64,000 bases of DNA from an uncultured Alistipes sp. Its GTDB lineage: Bacteria > Bacteroidota > Bacteroidia > Bacteroidales > Rikenellaceae. Positions 29,580 through 37,775 of the stretch are shown piece after piece (within the stretch, counting starts at the first letter, position 1; every line of letters starts with the position of its first letter). A model generated the notes under the pieces. It ran no database searches and was not told where the DNA came from. It saw nothing but the letters and a program-made list of their open reading frames with translations. Position numbers and translations under genes: made by a program. The stretch spans positions 40,719 to 104,718 of the forward strand of contig CALUJN010000079.1 of the NCBI GenBank assembly GCA_944320985.1, written 5' to 3'.

Positions 29580-32480
29580 TTGGATAGATCGAGGGTAAAA
29601 TATATCGTGTCGGCGGGCATGCTCATGCTGTTCGCCCAAGTCGTATTGGGCGGCATGCTGCCCCGGGCGACCCTCCATCCGCTCTGTGAAGAGACGCTTC
29701 GCAGCGCCGATTCCACCGTTTCGGCCCCCCTCGTCGCCCCCGCCGCCGATTCCACAGCCGAAGAGTCCCCGGCTACGCTCTCGCGCCGCGACATCCGCCG
29801 CGAAGCCCGTGCCGCCCGCGAGCGGGCCCGGCGCAACGCCGCATTCAATGCCCTGAGCCAGCAGGAGCGCGACTCGCTCTTCTCGGCACAGGTCGACTCG
29901 CTCATCGCCCAGAAGGCCGATTCGCTGCAGATGCGAGCCGATTCGCTCGCCGCGGACTCGCTCGCCGTCGACACGCTGCAGCGCGACACGACGAAGAAGC
30001 CCCGCCCTGCGGGCGCATTCCTCGACGACCCGATCTCGGGCAAAAACACCGACTCGCTGGTCTACGACGTGCGCAACAAGCTGGTCTACATCTACAACCA
30101 AGGCGACGTCACCTACCAGAACAGCAACCTCAAGGCGGACTACATGCGCATCGACATGAATTCGAAGCTGGTCCATGCCTACGGAAAGCCCGACTCGCTC
30201 GAGGGCAAACCGATCATCACCAAGCCGGAATTCTCGGACGGTTCGGCCTCCTATCAGATGGATACGATCACCTACAACCTCGACTCGAAGAAGGCCAAAA
30301 TCAAGGGAGTGGCCACGCAGCAGGGCGACGGCTGGCTGGTGGGCGGCAGCGTGAAGAAGATGCCCGACAACACGATCAACATCGAGCACGGCAAATACAC
30401 CACGTGCGAGGAGACCGACCACCCGCACTTCTACCTGGCGATGACCAAGGCCAAGGTGATCCCCGGCAAGAAGGTCATTACGGGACCGGCCTATCTGGTC
30501 ATGGAGGATGTTCCGATCTACTTCCTGGGAATTCCCGAGGGATTTTTCCCGATCAGTTCGGGCCCCAAGTCGGGACTGTTGATGCCGACCTACGGCGAGG
30601 AGTACTCGAAGGGTTTCTTCCTGCGCGACCTGGGCTACTACTTCACGCTGGGCGAGTATGCCGATCTGGCCGTGCGCGGCGGTATCTACACCCTGGGATC
30701 GTGGGAGGCGTCGGCTGCCTCGCGCTACATCAAGCGCTACAAGTACAGCGGCAGCTTCAACATGGAGTTCTCGAACGTCAAGACCGGCGAAAAGGGCGAA
30801 CCCGACTACATCAAGCAGAACAACTTCCGTATCCAGTGGACCCACTCGCAGGATGCCAAGGCCAATCCGGGTTCAACCTTCTCGGCCTCGGTGAACTTCG
30901 CCACGAGCGGTTACAGCAAGTATTCGGCCACGACGCTCAACGACATTCTGGCCACGCAGACCAACTCGTCGATCTCCTACTCGAAGAGCTGGACCGGAAC
31001 GCCCTTCTCCCTGTCGGCCAACATGGCCATTTCGCAAAACTCCCAGAACCAGTCGCTCTCGGTAACACTCCCGACGGTGGTCTTCAACGTCTCACGCTTC
31101 TACCCCTTCAAACGCAAGGAGAAGGTCGGCAAGGACCGCTGGTATGAAAAGATCTCGATGCAATATACGGGCAAGATGACCAACTCGGTGACGACCACCG
31201 AATCGGAGATCTTCACGAAAAAGACGCTCGACAACATGAAAAACGGCATCGAACACTCGATTCCGGTCTCGGCGTCGTTCAACCTCTTCAACTACATCAA
31301 CATCACGCCATCGGCCAACTACACCGAGAAGTGGTACTTCAAGAAGGTGGAGTACGAGTGGAATCCCGTGACGAACCAGACCGACACGCTGCCGACGAAC
31401 TATGGCTTCTACCGCCTCTACAACTACAACTTCAGCGTCTCGTCGTCAACGACCATCTACGGTATGTTCGACTTCACGAAGAAGCGCCGCGACCGCAAGA
31501 TCCAGGCCATCCGCCACACGCTGACGCCATCGATCGGCTTCTCCTATGCCCCGGACTTCAGCGATCCGAAATACGGCTACTACCTGACGCGCCAGACCGA
31601 CTCCACGGGTCGTTTCACGACCTATTCACCCTATGCGGTGAATGCCTACGGCGTGCCGTCGTCGGGGCGTTCGATGTCGATGAACTTCTCGCTGTCGCAG
31701 AACCTCGAGATGAAGGTACTCTCGAAACGCGACACCTCGGGCGTGAAGAAGATCAAGCTCATCGACGAACTCCGGGCCAGCGGTTCATACAACTTCCTGG
31801 CCGATTCGATGCGTCTGTCGACCATTTCGGTATCGTTCCGCACGACCCTCTTCAAGAACTTCGGCATCAACCTCTCGGCGACACTCGACCCCTACCGCGT
31901 CACGCCACAGGGTGTCCGCTACGACAAGCTCTTCTTCCCGGGACGTATCACCTCGACGGGATGGTCGTTCGGTTACACATTCAAGTCGCGCGAAGACAAG
32001 AGCACACCGGCCGTCAACGACATCACGTCGATACCTCCGGAGTATCAGAATCCCTTCTACGACCCCTACGGACAGATGGATCCCGTGTTGCGAAGGCAAT
32101 ACATGGCCCAGAGTTACTATGACTTCTCGCTGCCGTGGAATTTCGGATTCAACTACGCGGTAAACTACTCGGTGTCGTACGTCAACAACGGCACGACGGG
32201 CTACCGCAAGAACGTCACCCAGACGCTCGGATTCAACGGTTCGGTGAACCTCACGCCCAAGACGGGTATCACGTTCCAGGGCGGCTACGACCTGAAAACC
32301 CGGAAGCTGACCACCTCATCGGTTTCGATCACCCGCGACCTGCACTGCTGGCAGATGTCCTTCTCGTGGATTCCCTTCGGCTACCACAAGAGCTGGAGTT
32401 TCAACATCGGCGTGAAGGCGGCATCGCTTTCGGATCTGAAGTACGACAAGTCGCAGTCGATGTACGACAACCTCTATTAA
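29580..32480 (+). CDS. LPS assembly protein LptD-like outer membrane beta-barrel
   Basis: The protein of about 966 residues has a signal sequence, an Ala/Arg/Ser/Asp-rich linker, an OstA-type domain (about 110-250; KLVYIYNQGDVTYQNSNLKADYMRID) and a long C-terminal barrel rich in aromatic beta strands. It would insert lipopolysaccharide into the outer leaflet. No good ATG lies before the signal sequence: I propose TTG 29580 (LDRSRVKYIVSAGMLMLF), with ATG 29619 or TTG 29547 as alternatives. It is followed by a strong terminator. Confidence 0.85.
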   Translation: MDRSRVKYIVSAGMLMLFAQVVLGGMLPRATLHPLCEETLRSADSTVSAPLVAPAADSTAEESPATLSRRDIRREARAARERARRNAAFNALSQQERDSLFSAQVDSLIAQKADSLQMRADSLAADSLAVDTLQRDTTKKPRPAGAFLDDPISGKNTDSLVYDVRNKLVYIYNQGDVTYQNSNLKADYMRIDMNSKLVHAYGKPDSLEGKPIITKPEFSDGSASYQMDTITYNLDSKKAKIKGVATQQGDGWLVGGSVKKMPDNTINIEHGKYTTCEETDHPHFYLAMTKAKVIPGKKVITGPAYLVMEDVPIYFLGIPEGFFPISSGPKSGLLMPTYGEEYSKGFFLRDLGYYFTLGEYADLAVRGGIYTLGSWEASAASRYIKRYKYSGSFNMEFSNVKTGEKGEPDYIKQNNFRIQWTHSQDAKANPGSTFSASVNFATSGYSKYSATTLNDILATQTNSSISYSKSWTGTPFSLSANMAISQNSQNQSLSVTLPTVVFNVSRFYPFKRKEKVGKDRWYEKISMQYTGKMTNSVTTTESEIFTKKTLDNMKNGIEHSIPVSASFNLFNYINITPSANYTEKWYFKKVEYEWNPVTNQTDTLPTNYGFYRLYNYNFSVSSSTTIYGMFDFTKKRRDRKIQAIRHTLTPSIGFSYAPDFSDPKYGYYLTRQTDSTGRFTTYSPYAVNAYGVPSSGRSMSMNFSLSQNLEMKVLSKRDTSGVKKIKLIDELRASGSYNFLADSMRLSTISVSFRTTLFKNFGINLSATLDPYRVTPQGVRYDKLFFPGRITSTGWSFGYTFKSREDKSTPAVNDITSIPPEYQNPFYDPYGQMDPVLRRQYMAQSYYDFSLPWNFGFNYAVNYSVSYVNNGTTGYRKNVTQTLGFNGSVNLTPKTGITFQGGYDLKTRKLTTSSVSITRDLHCWQMSFSWIPFGYHKSWSFNIGVKAASLSDLKYDKSQSMYDNLY

Positions 32481-32535
32481 GAAAGGGGGAGGGGCCGGAA
32501 ACAGCCGGACACACCGAAAAGTGAACGTTATAGAG

Positions 32536-32568
32536 AAAGGGGACGGTTTACAAACCGTCCCCTTTTTT
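32536..32568 (+). terminator. Strong rho-independent terminator after lptD
   Basis: A 14-bp perfect stem (32536-32549 with 32552-32565) with a 2-nt gap runs into six T (32563-32568). It lies 55 bp after the lptD stop codon and is the clearest terminator in the window. Confidence 0.92.
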
Positions 32569-32606
32569 CACCACTGCGGCGGCAATCCGTACTGCACCGC
32601 AACGCC

Positions 32607-32856
32607 CGTCCATACCGATACCCATGTCGTACCACACAACATCCATCCGCGCCGCCCGTCTGCACCGACGCCCATGCCGTACCGCACAACATCCACTCAC
32701 GCCACCCGTCCGCACCGACGCCTATGCCGTACCGCATAACATCCACTCACGCCACTCGTCTGCACCGCCGCCCATGCCGTACCGCACAACGTCCATCCGC
32801 GCCGTCCGTCCATACTGCCGCCCATGCCGTATCGCACAACGTCCATCCGCACCGCC
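32607..32856. repeat. Five tandem copies of a 50-bp imperfect repeat
   Basis: Units start at 32607, 32657, 32707, 32757 and 32807, each exactly 50 bp, with differences of a few bases between copies. Common core: CATGCCGTACCGCACAAC. The array fills the gap between the convergent lptD and nitroreductase genes. Because 50 is not a multiple of three, a repeated peptide is not encoded in one frame, and short frames through it are not credible genes. Function is unknown. Confidence 0.93.
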
Positions 32857-32868
32857 CCCTGCGGGCTG

Positions 32869-33744
32869 TCAGATCCGATGCACTTCGGCCGGTTCGCGGT
32901 CTATGCAGTTGGGATAGTGGAACTCGGGCATTCCGAGGGCCAGAATGGCCGCAATGCGACGCCCTTCGAGTCCCAACATCCGGTTCAGATGCTTGTGACG
33001 ATCCTGCCGGATGGCCGTCAACACAAATCCCATGTAAATCTGACTCACCCCCAGCGCTTCGGCCATCAGCGAAGCGTTCTGACAGGCCAGATTGGCATCT
33101 TCTGCGGCGAAACGGTTCTTCTCAGGCGCATGGATGAAGAGCAGGGCCGTGGCGCCGCGCAGAATGCGGTCGCGCCCCTCGGCATAATCGCGCCGCAGAC
33201 GGGCGAAGACCGGCACATAGCGATAAACGCCCGGCAAGAGCGGTTTCAGCCAAAGGCGGACAAGCGGATTCGAAAGGAATCGTTCCAACCTCCGGAAAAC
33301 ACCCAACGTATATTCGGCGATCTGCTTCAAACGTGCGGGCTCCGTCACCAGCGTATAACCCAACTCCCGGGCATTGCTGGCCGTCGGGGCCCGATCAGCC
33401 GCTGCCAGGATGCGGTCCAGCCACTCCTGCGGTACGGGACGCTGCGACAGGGCGCGATTCGAACGCCGCACGGCCAGCAGCAGCTCCACCGCCTCGGGCG
33501 AAGGCAGCGCCTTCCGGTCTACGGCATGCACCCGTTCCGCCGGAAAAGCCTCATGATCGACCGCCCCCACGGGACAGGCCGCCACACAATGACCGCAACA
33601 GATACACCCCTGCGGTTCGCGGAGTACGATCGTCCCTCCAGGTTCGCCCTGCGCGAAGATCTGCGAAGGACAAACCCTTACGCAGCGTCCGCAACGGATA
33701 CAAATGTCGCGGAGCGTGATTTTCCATCCGTCAGTGGTTGACAT
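32869..33744 (-). CDS. Nitroreductase-family protein with N-terminal 2[4Fe-4S] ferredoxin domain
   Basis: Starting at ATG 33744 the protein has 291 residues. The first ~60 form a bacterial ferredoxin with two full cluster motifs (CIRCGRCVRVCP and CICCGHCVAACP). The rest is a nitroreductase fold: SNRALSQRPVP, APTASNARELGYTLV and a Cys/Asn region NLACQNASLMAEALG. Such proteins move electrons from the clusters to FMN and reduce unknown substrates. The start overlaps the 3' end of the upstream nucleoside transporter by 14 bp, so the two are translationally linked. Confidence 0.9.
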   Translation of the reverse strand: MSTTDGWKITLRDICIRCGRCVRVCPSQIFAQGEPGGTIVLREPQGCICCGHCVAACPVGAVDHEAFPAERVHAVDRKALPSPEAVELLLAVRRSNRALSQRPVPQEWLDRILAAADRAPTASNARELGYTLVTEPARLKQIAEYTLGVFRRLERFLSNPLVRLWLKPLLPGVYRYVPVFARLRRDYAEGRDRILRGATALLFIHAPEKNRFAAEDANLACQNASLMAEALGVSQIYMGFVLTAIRQDRHKHLNRMLGLEGRRIAAILALGMPEFHYPNCIDREPAEVHRI

Positions 33745-35011
33745 CTTCGATCGCATTGGGGTCATGCCGATAGCGGAAGACCAGGGCGAAGACTATGGCC
33801 ACAACAAGGGCATATCCGGCAAAGACGAGCCACGACTGCGACCATCCGGCCACCATCTCCGTCGGGGTCTGTTTCGAATAGACGAAATGGTTGACAACGG
33901 CCTGGGCGCCGAGCGTTCCGATCGTGGCACCGATGCCGTTGGTCATGATCATGAAGAGTCCCTGGGCGCTGGAGCGGATCGTAACGTCGGTCTCCTTGTT
34001 GACGAAGAGCGAGCCGGAGATATTGAAGAAGTCAAAGGCTACACCGTAGACAATCATCGAGAGGATGAACATCCAGACCCCACTGCCAGGGTTTCCGATT
34101 CCGAACAGGCCGAAGCGCAGCACCCACGCGAACATGGCCATCAGCATGACATTCTTGATACCGAAACGTTTCAGACAGAAGGGAATGAGCAGGATACAAA
34201 GCGTTTCGGAGACTTGCGAGAGGGAGATCAGCGCATTGGCATGGTTGGCTCCGAAGGTCGAGGCATACTCGGGAATGTCGCGGAACGAGGTGATGAAGGG
34301 ATTGGCAAATCCGTTTGTAATCTGCAGCGAAACGCCCAACAGCATCGAGAAGATGAAGAACAGCGCCATTTTCTTCTGCTTGAAGAGCGTGAAGGCCCGC
34401 AGTCCGAGGGCTTCGACCAGGGATTTGCGCTCGGCAGAGCGGCTCACGGGACACGACGGGAGCGTCATGGCATAGAATCCGAGGATCAGACCCAGCACGG
34501 CGCACTGCATGAACTGCATGTAGGTGGTCTGAAATCCGGCGACGTCGCAGAGGAGCATCGAGCAGATAAAGCCCACGGTACCCCAGACACGGATCGGCGG
34601 GAAGGCCTTGACGGTATCGAAGCCGGCGCCTTCGAGCACGCAATAGGCCACGGAGTTCGAGAGTGCGATCGTCGGCATGTAGAAGGCCACGCTCAGGGCA
34701 TAGAGCGTAAAGAGGATGCCGAACTGCACGCCCTCACCGGAGGTCATGGCATAGCCGCCGGCCGCGGCCATGAAGAGCGCGGCGAGCAGATGACACACGC
34801 CCAGAAGACGTTGGGCGGGAACCCAACGGTCGGCAATGATTCCCACGATGGCAGGCATGAAGAGTGAAACGATTCCCTGCATGGCATAGAAAATGCCGAT
34901 ATGCGACGCCAGGCCGACCCCGACCAGATAGGATCCCATAGAGGTAAGATAGGCTCCCCAGATTGCATACTGGAGAAAATTCATGACGACAAGTCGCAGC
35001 TTAATTCCCAT
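33731..35011 (-). CDS. Nucleoside permease of the NupG-type MFS family
   Basis: The 426-residue protein (ATG 35011, MGIKLRLVVMNFLQYAIWG) has about 12 membrane helices and the NHS-family pattern WGAYLTSMGSYLV, GIFYAMQGIVSLFMPAIVGIIADRW and FPPIRVWGTVGFI. These transporters bring nucleosides into the cell with protons. A longer frame begins at 35038 but adds residues unlike the family. The gene precedes the nitroreductase with overlap and starts 138 bp from tRNA-Gln on the other strand. Confidence 0.9.
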   Translation of the reverse strand: MGIKLRLVVMNFLQYAIWGAYLTSMGSYLVGVGLASHIGIFYAMQGIVSLFMPAIVGIIADRWVPAQRLLGVCHLLAALFMAAAGGYAMTSGEGVQFGILFTLYALSVAFYMPTIALSNSVAYCVLEGAGFDTVKAFPPIRVWGTVGFICSMLLCDVAGFQTTYMQFMQCAVLGLILGFYAMTLPSCPVSRSAERKSLVEALGLRAFTLFKQKKMALFFIFSMLLGVSLQITNGFANPFITSFRDIPEYASTFGANHANALISLSQVSETLCILLIPFCLKRFGIKNVMLMAMFAWVLRFGLFGIGNPGSGVWMFILSMIVYGVAFDFFNISGSLFVNKETDVTIRSSAQGLFMIMTNGIGATIGTLGAQAVVNHFVYSKQTPTEMVAGWSQSWLVFAGYALVVAIVFALVFRYRHDPNAIEDVNH

Positions 35012-35072
35012 AATTAAGTGATTTACAGAATATTTCAAGTTTCATTCGGTTTGTCTCCGAAGAGATTAAAAC

Positions 35073-35080
35073 AAATATAT
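35073..35080 (-). promoter_or_regulatory. Possible -7 element for the nucleoside permease
   Basis: On the minus strand TATATTTG matches the -7 consensus about 62 bp before the start codon. The -33 position is not TTTG. It lies next to the divergent tRNA promoter in an AT-rich stretch. Confidence 0.35.
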
Positions 35081-35101
35081 AAAATTTTTTTCTGATTTTT
35101 C

Positions 35102-35132
35102 TTTGCAATTGAAAAATAAAGTTCTACTTTTG
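35102..35132 (+). promoter_or_regulatory. Bacteroidetes-type promoter of tRNA-Gln
   Basis: TTTG (35102-35105), 19 bp, then TACTTTTG (35125-35132): an exact fit. Transcription would begin near 35139, about 11 bp before the mature tRNA. Confidence 0.85.
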
Positions 35133-35149
35133 CATCACCAAAACGTCAT

Positions 35150-35220
35150 TGAGCTATGGTGTAATGGTAACACAACAGATTCTGGTCCTGTTATTCTTGG
35201 TTCGAATCCAGGTAGCTCAA
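35150..35220 (+). tRNA. tRNA-Gln (anticodon CUG)
   Basis: The 71-nt sequence folds as a cloverleaf: acceptor TGAGCTA/TAGCTCA, D arm GTG...CAC, anticodon loop TTCTGGT with CTG at 34-36, four-base variable region and T arm CTTGG/CCAGG with loop TTCGAAT. The U1-A72 pair is typical of tRNA-Gln. CCA is not encoded. The first base could be off by one. Confidence 0.95.
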
Positions 35221-35225
35221 CGAGG

Positions 35226-35253
35226 CCGCTCCGAATTTCGGGGCGGTTTTTTT
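35226..35253 (+). terminator. Terminator of tRNA-Gln
   Basis: A stem CCGCTCCG/CGGGGCGG (one G-T wobble; 35226-35233 with 35239-35246) is followed by seven T (35247-35253), 6 bp after the tRNA end. Confidence 0.85.
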
Positions 35254-35339
35254 GTTGGCGGGGTTTCTGAAAGGTTTCCACAGAGACACTACTCCCGCGC
35301 ACACAACCATTCCGGATTCCGGGGCGGTTTTTTTGTTGG
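35239..35339 (+). repeat. Direct repeat of the terminator 3' half
   Basis: The 20-bp sequence CGGGGCGGTTTTTTTGTTGG occurs exactly at 35239-35258 and again at 35320-35339. The second copy has a poorer hairpin (CCGG/CCGG core) but still ends in a T run. This suggests a duplication of the tRNA 3' flank or a lost second tRNA or inserted element; no tRNA fold is seen between the copies. Confidence 0.7.
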
Positions 35340-35524
35340 TTTTTGAGAGGAGATCGACAAAACCGAAAGGTTCGATGCCCCCTCCGGGCCAAATCTCCGG
35401 ACAACCCTCTCCCCTACATTCCAGCCCCCGCCGTTTCCGCCCCCCCTAACAACCACGCCGCACCCGCACCTTCCCTCCAAAAAACGCCCGCCTCTTCCAA
35501 GAACACCCGCCCCCAAAAAGCGAC
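35340..35524. other. C-rich non-coding stretch, nothing recognised
   Basis: Between the second repeat copy and the peptidase terminator the plus strand is rich in C and A. No start codon with family-like protein, RNA fold or repeat was found. Reading frames crossing this region and the tRNA on the minus strand are not credible. Confidence 0.5.
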
Positions 35525-35559
35525 AAAAAACGGCTCCGCCCGAAGGCAGGAGCCGTTTT
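35525..35559 (-). terminator. Terminator after the M3 peptidase pair
   Basis: A stem CGGCTCC/GGAGCCG with inner GCC/GGC, one bulged A and loop CGAA is flanked by A6 on the left and T4 on the right, so it may work in both directions. It lies about 55 bp after the stop codon at 35614. Confidence 0.85.
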
Positions 35560-35613
35560 CACGTTATGGAAGCCCGATTCTGTTGCGGGATAGGGCTGTC
35601 TGAGATTCGGGAG

Positions 35614-37731
35614 CTATTTTCCGAGCCCCATGCGCTCGATCAGTGCCCGGGTTTCGGGCTTGTGCCCGCGGAAACGCACGTAGAGCTCCATGGGATGCTC
35701 CGAACCGCCCTTCTCGAGAATGTTCTCCCGGAACGACCGGGCCACCTCCTCGTTGAAGATTCCCTTCTCCTTGAAGAGCGAGAAGGCGTCGGCATCCAGT
35801 ACCTCGGCCCACTTGTAGCCGTAGTATCCGGCTGCATAGCCTCCCGAGAAGATGTGTCCGAAGGCGGGCGACATTGCCGTACCGGCCACCACGGGCAGCA
35901 CCTGCGTGGGAGCCATCGCCTCAACCTCGAACTGCTCGACATTCCCCTCGAACGGTTTGGTCAGCGTATGCCAGGCCATGTCGGTCATGCCGAACGACAG
36001 CTGCCGCACGTTGGCATAGGCCGCCAGATAGTTCTGCGCCGCCACGATGCGGTCGACGATCTCGGCGGGAATCTTCTCCCCGGTCTGGTAGTGCACGGCC
36101 CACAGGTCAAGATACTCCTTGCGGGAGGCCCAGTTCTCCATGATCTGCGAAGGAAGCTCCACGAAGTCGCGGTAGACGTTCGTGCCGGTCATCGACTCAT
36201 ACTTTCCCCGTCCGAGCATGCCGTGCAGCGCGTGTCCGAACTCGTGGAGGAAGGTCTCCACCTCGCGGAAGGTCAGCAGCGAGGGGGTCGAGGCCGTCGG
36301 CTTGGTGAAATTCATCACCAGGGACACCAGCGGGCGGGTCTCCTCACCGTCAACGCACTTTGCACCGCGGAATTCGGTCATCCAGGCTCCCGACTGCTTC
36401 GAGGCCCGAGGGAAGAAATCGAGGTAGAGCACGGCCAGGAAACTCCCGTCACGGTCCGTGACGTCATAGGCCGTCACGTCGGGATGGTAGACATCAATCT
36501 CCTTGTTGGGGGTGAAGTTCAGCCCGTAGAGCTTGTTGGCCAGCAGGAAGACCCCCTTCTTGACATGCTCGAGTTCGAAATAGGGCTTCACCAACTCGTC
36601 GTTCAGCGCATATTTCTCGTTCTTGTACTTGTCGCTGTAATAGGACCAGTCCCAGGGCATCAACTCGCCCTGAAAGCCCTGTGAAGCGGCATATTCACCG
36701 ACCGTGCGATAGTCGGCATCGGCCCACGATTTGGTGGCCTCGAGCAACTCGTCGAGGAAGGCCATCACCGTCGGGGTGTCCCCGGCCATGCGATCTTCCA
36801 GCACATAGTCGGCATAGCACTTGTATCCCAGCAGGTTGGCGATCTTCAGACGCGTGTTTACAATCTTCTTCACGATCTCCGTATTGTCGAACTTGCCGCC
36901 CATCGCACACGAAGCGTTGGCACGCCAGAGCTGCTCCTTGAGATCGCGGTTCGTCGAATAGGTCATAAAGGGAAGGTAGCTCGGATACTGCAGCGTCACC
37001 GTCCACCCCTTCTCGCCGCGTGCGGCGGCTTCGGAGGCCATTCCCTCACGCACGAAGGCAGGCAGTTCGGCCACCACCTTCGGATCCGTGATACGGAGCG
37101 TGAAGGCGTTGGTAGCCGCCAGGGCGTTCTGTCCGAACTGCAGCGTCAGGGCCGAGAGTTCGGTCGTATACTTCCGGTAGAGCTCCTTGTCGGCATCGGA
37201 GAGTGCGGCACCGTTGCGGGCAAAGCGCCTGTAGGTCTTCTCGAGCAGCATGCGGTCTTCCTGCGAGAGGCGTCCAGGATGCTCGTAGACGGCCTTCACC
37301 CGGGCGAAGAGCTCCTCGTTGAGCGAGATATCGTTCTCCAGCTCGGTCAGTTTGGGCTGTACGCGCTGGGCGATCTCCTGCATCTCGTCCGACGAGTCGG
37401 CCTCGAGCAGGTTGAAGAAGAGCCCCTCGATGCGTCCGAGCAGCGAACCGCTGCGCTCGAGGGCGACGACCGTATTGACGAAGGTCGGTTTCCGGGGATT
37501 CTCGACGATGGCCGCCACTTCGGCCCGCGTACAGGCGATGGCGGCATCGAAGGCCGGTTCATAATGCTTGAGTTCGATCTTCGAGAAGGGCGGCGTAGCG
37601 TACGGGGTCTCCCAGGCAGCCAGCAGCGGATTCGTAAGATCCAGTTCGGGCAGCTGCGCCCGGGGGATTGAATTGTCGGCACAACCTGCCGCCAGAGCGG
37701 AAATTGCCATGATGAGAATTGCTTTTTTCAT
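35614..37731 (-). CDS. M3-family metallopeptidase lipoprotein (Dcp/oligopeptidase A type)
   Basis: From ATG 37731 the protein has 705 residues with lipobox LAAGC (Cys17). The M3 zinc site HEFGH is at 496-500, followed about 25 residues later by the FVELPSQIMENW motif with the third ligand Glu. The C-terminal GHIFSGGYAAGYYGYKWAEVLDADAF block is typical of Dcp. It would cut short peptides in the periplasm. A longer frame to 37863 lacks a signal peptide at its start and is not used. It is a paralogue of the gene 44 bp upstream and shares its operon. Confidence 0.94.
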   Translation of the reverse strand: MKKAILIMAISALAAGCADNSIPRAQLPELDLTNPLLAAWETPYATPPFSKIELKHYEPAFDAAIACTRAEVAAIVENPRKPTFVNTVVALERSGSLLGRIEGLFFNLLEADSSDEMQEIAQRVQPKLTELENDISLNEELFARVKAVYEHPGRLSQEDRMLLEKTYRRFARNGAALSDADKELYRKYTTELSALTLQFGQNALAATNAFTLRITDPKVVAELPAFVREGMASEAAARGEKGWTVTLQYPSYLPFMTYSTNRDLKEQLWRANASCAMGGKFDNTEIVKKIVNTRLKIANLLGYKCYADYVLEDRMAGDTPTVMAFLDELLEATKSWADADYRTVGEYAASQGFQGELMPWDWSYYSDKYKNEKYALNDELVKPYFELEHVKKGVFLLANKLYGLNFTPNKEIDVYHPDVTAYDVTDRDGSFLAVLYLDFFPRASKQSGAWMTEFRGAKCVDGEETRPLVSLVMNFTKPTASTPSLLTFREVETFLHEFGHALHGMLGRGKYESMTGTNVYRDFVELPSQIMENWASRKEYLDLWAVHYQTGEKIPAEIVDRIVAAQNYLAAYANVRQLSFGMTDMAWHTLTKPFEGNVEQFEVEAMAPTQVLPVVAGTAMSPAFGHIFSGGYAAGYYGYKWAEVLDADAFSLFKEKGIFNEEVARSFRENILEKGGSEHPMELYVRFRGHKPETRALIERMGLGK

Positions 37732-37775
37732 AAACAATGTCGAGGTTTTCGGTTTCTTCCTGTCGAATGGGCCTG

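Noticed and set aside
32528-32746. Short frames through the 50-bp tandem repeat
   Set aside because: The repeat unit is not a multiple of three, so the peptide repeats do not persist, and the frame also reads through the lptD terminator hairpin.
32607-32856. CRISPR array
   Set aside because: The copies abut without spacers and no cas gene is near.
35135-35404. An 89-codon minus-strand frame
   Set aside because: It runs through tRNA-Gln and its terminator; the peptide is the usual artefact of translating a tRNA gene.
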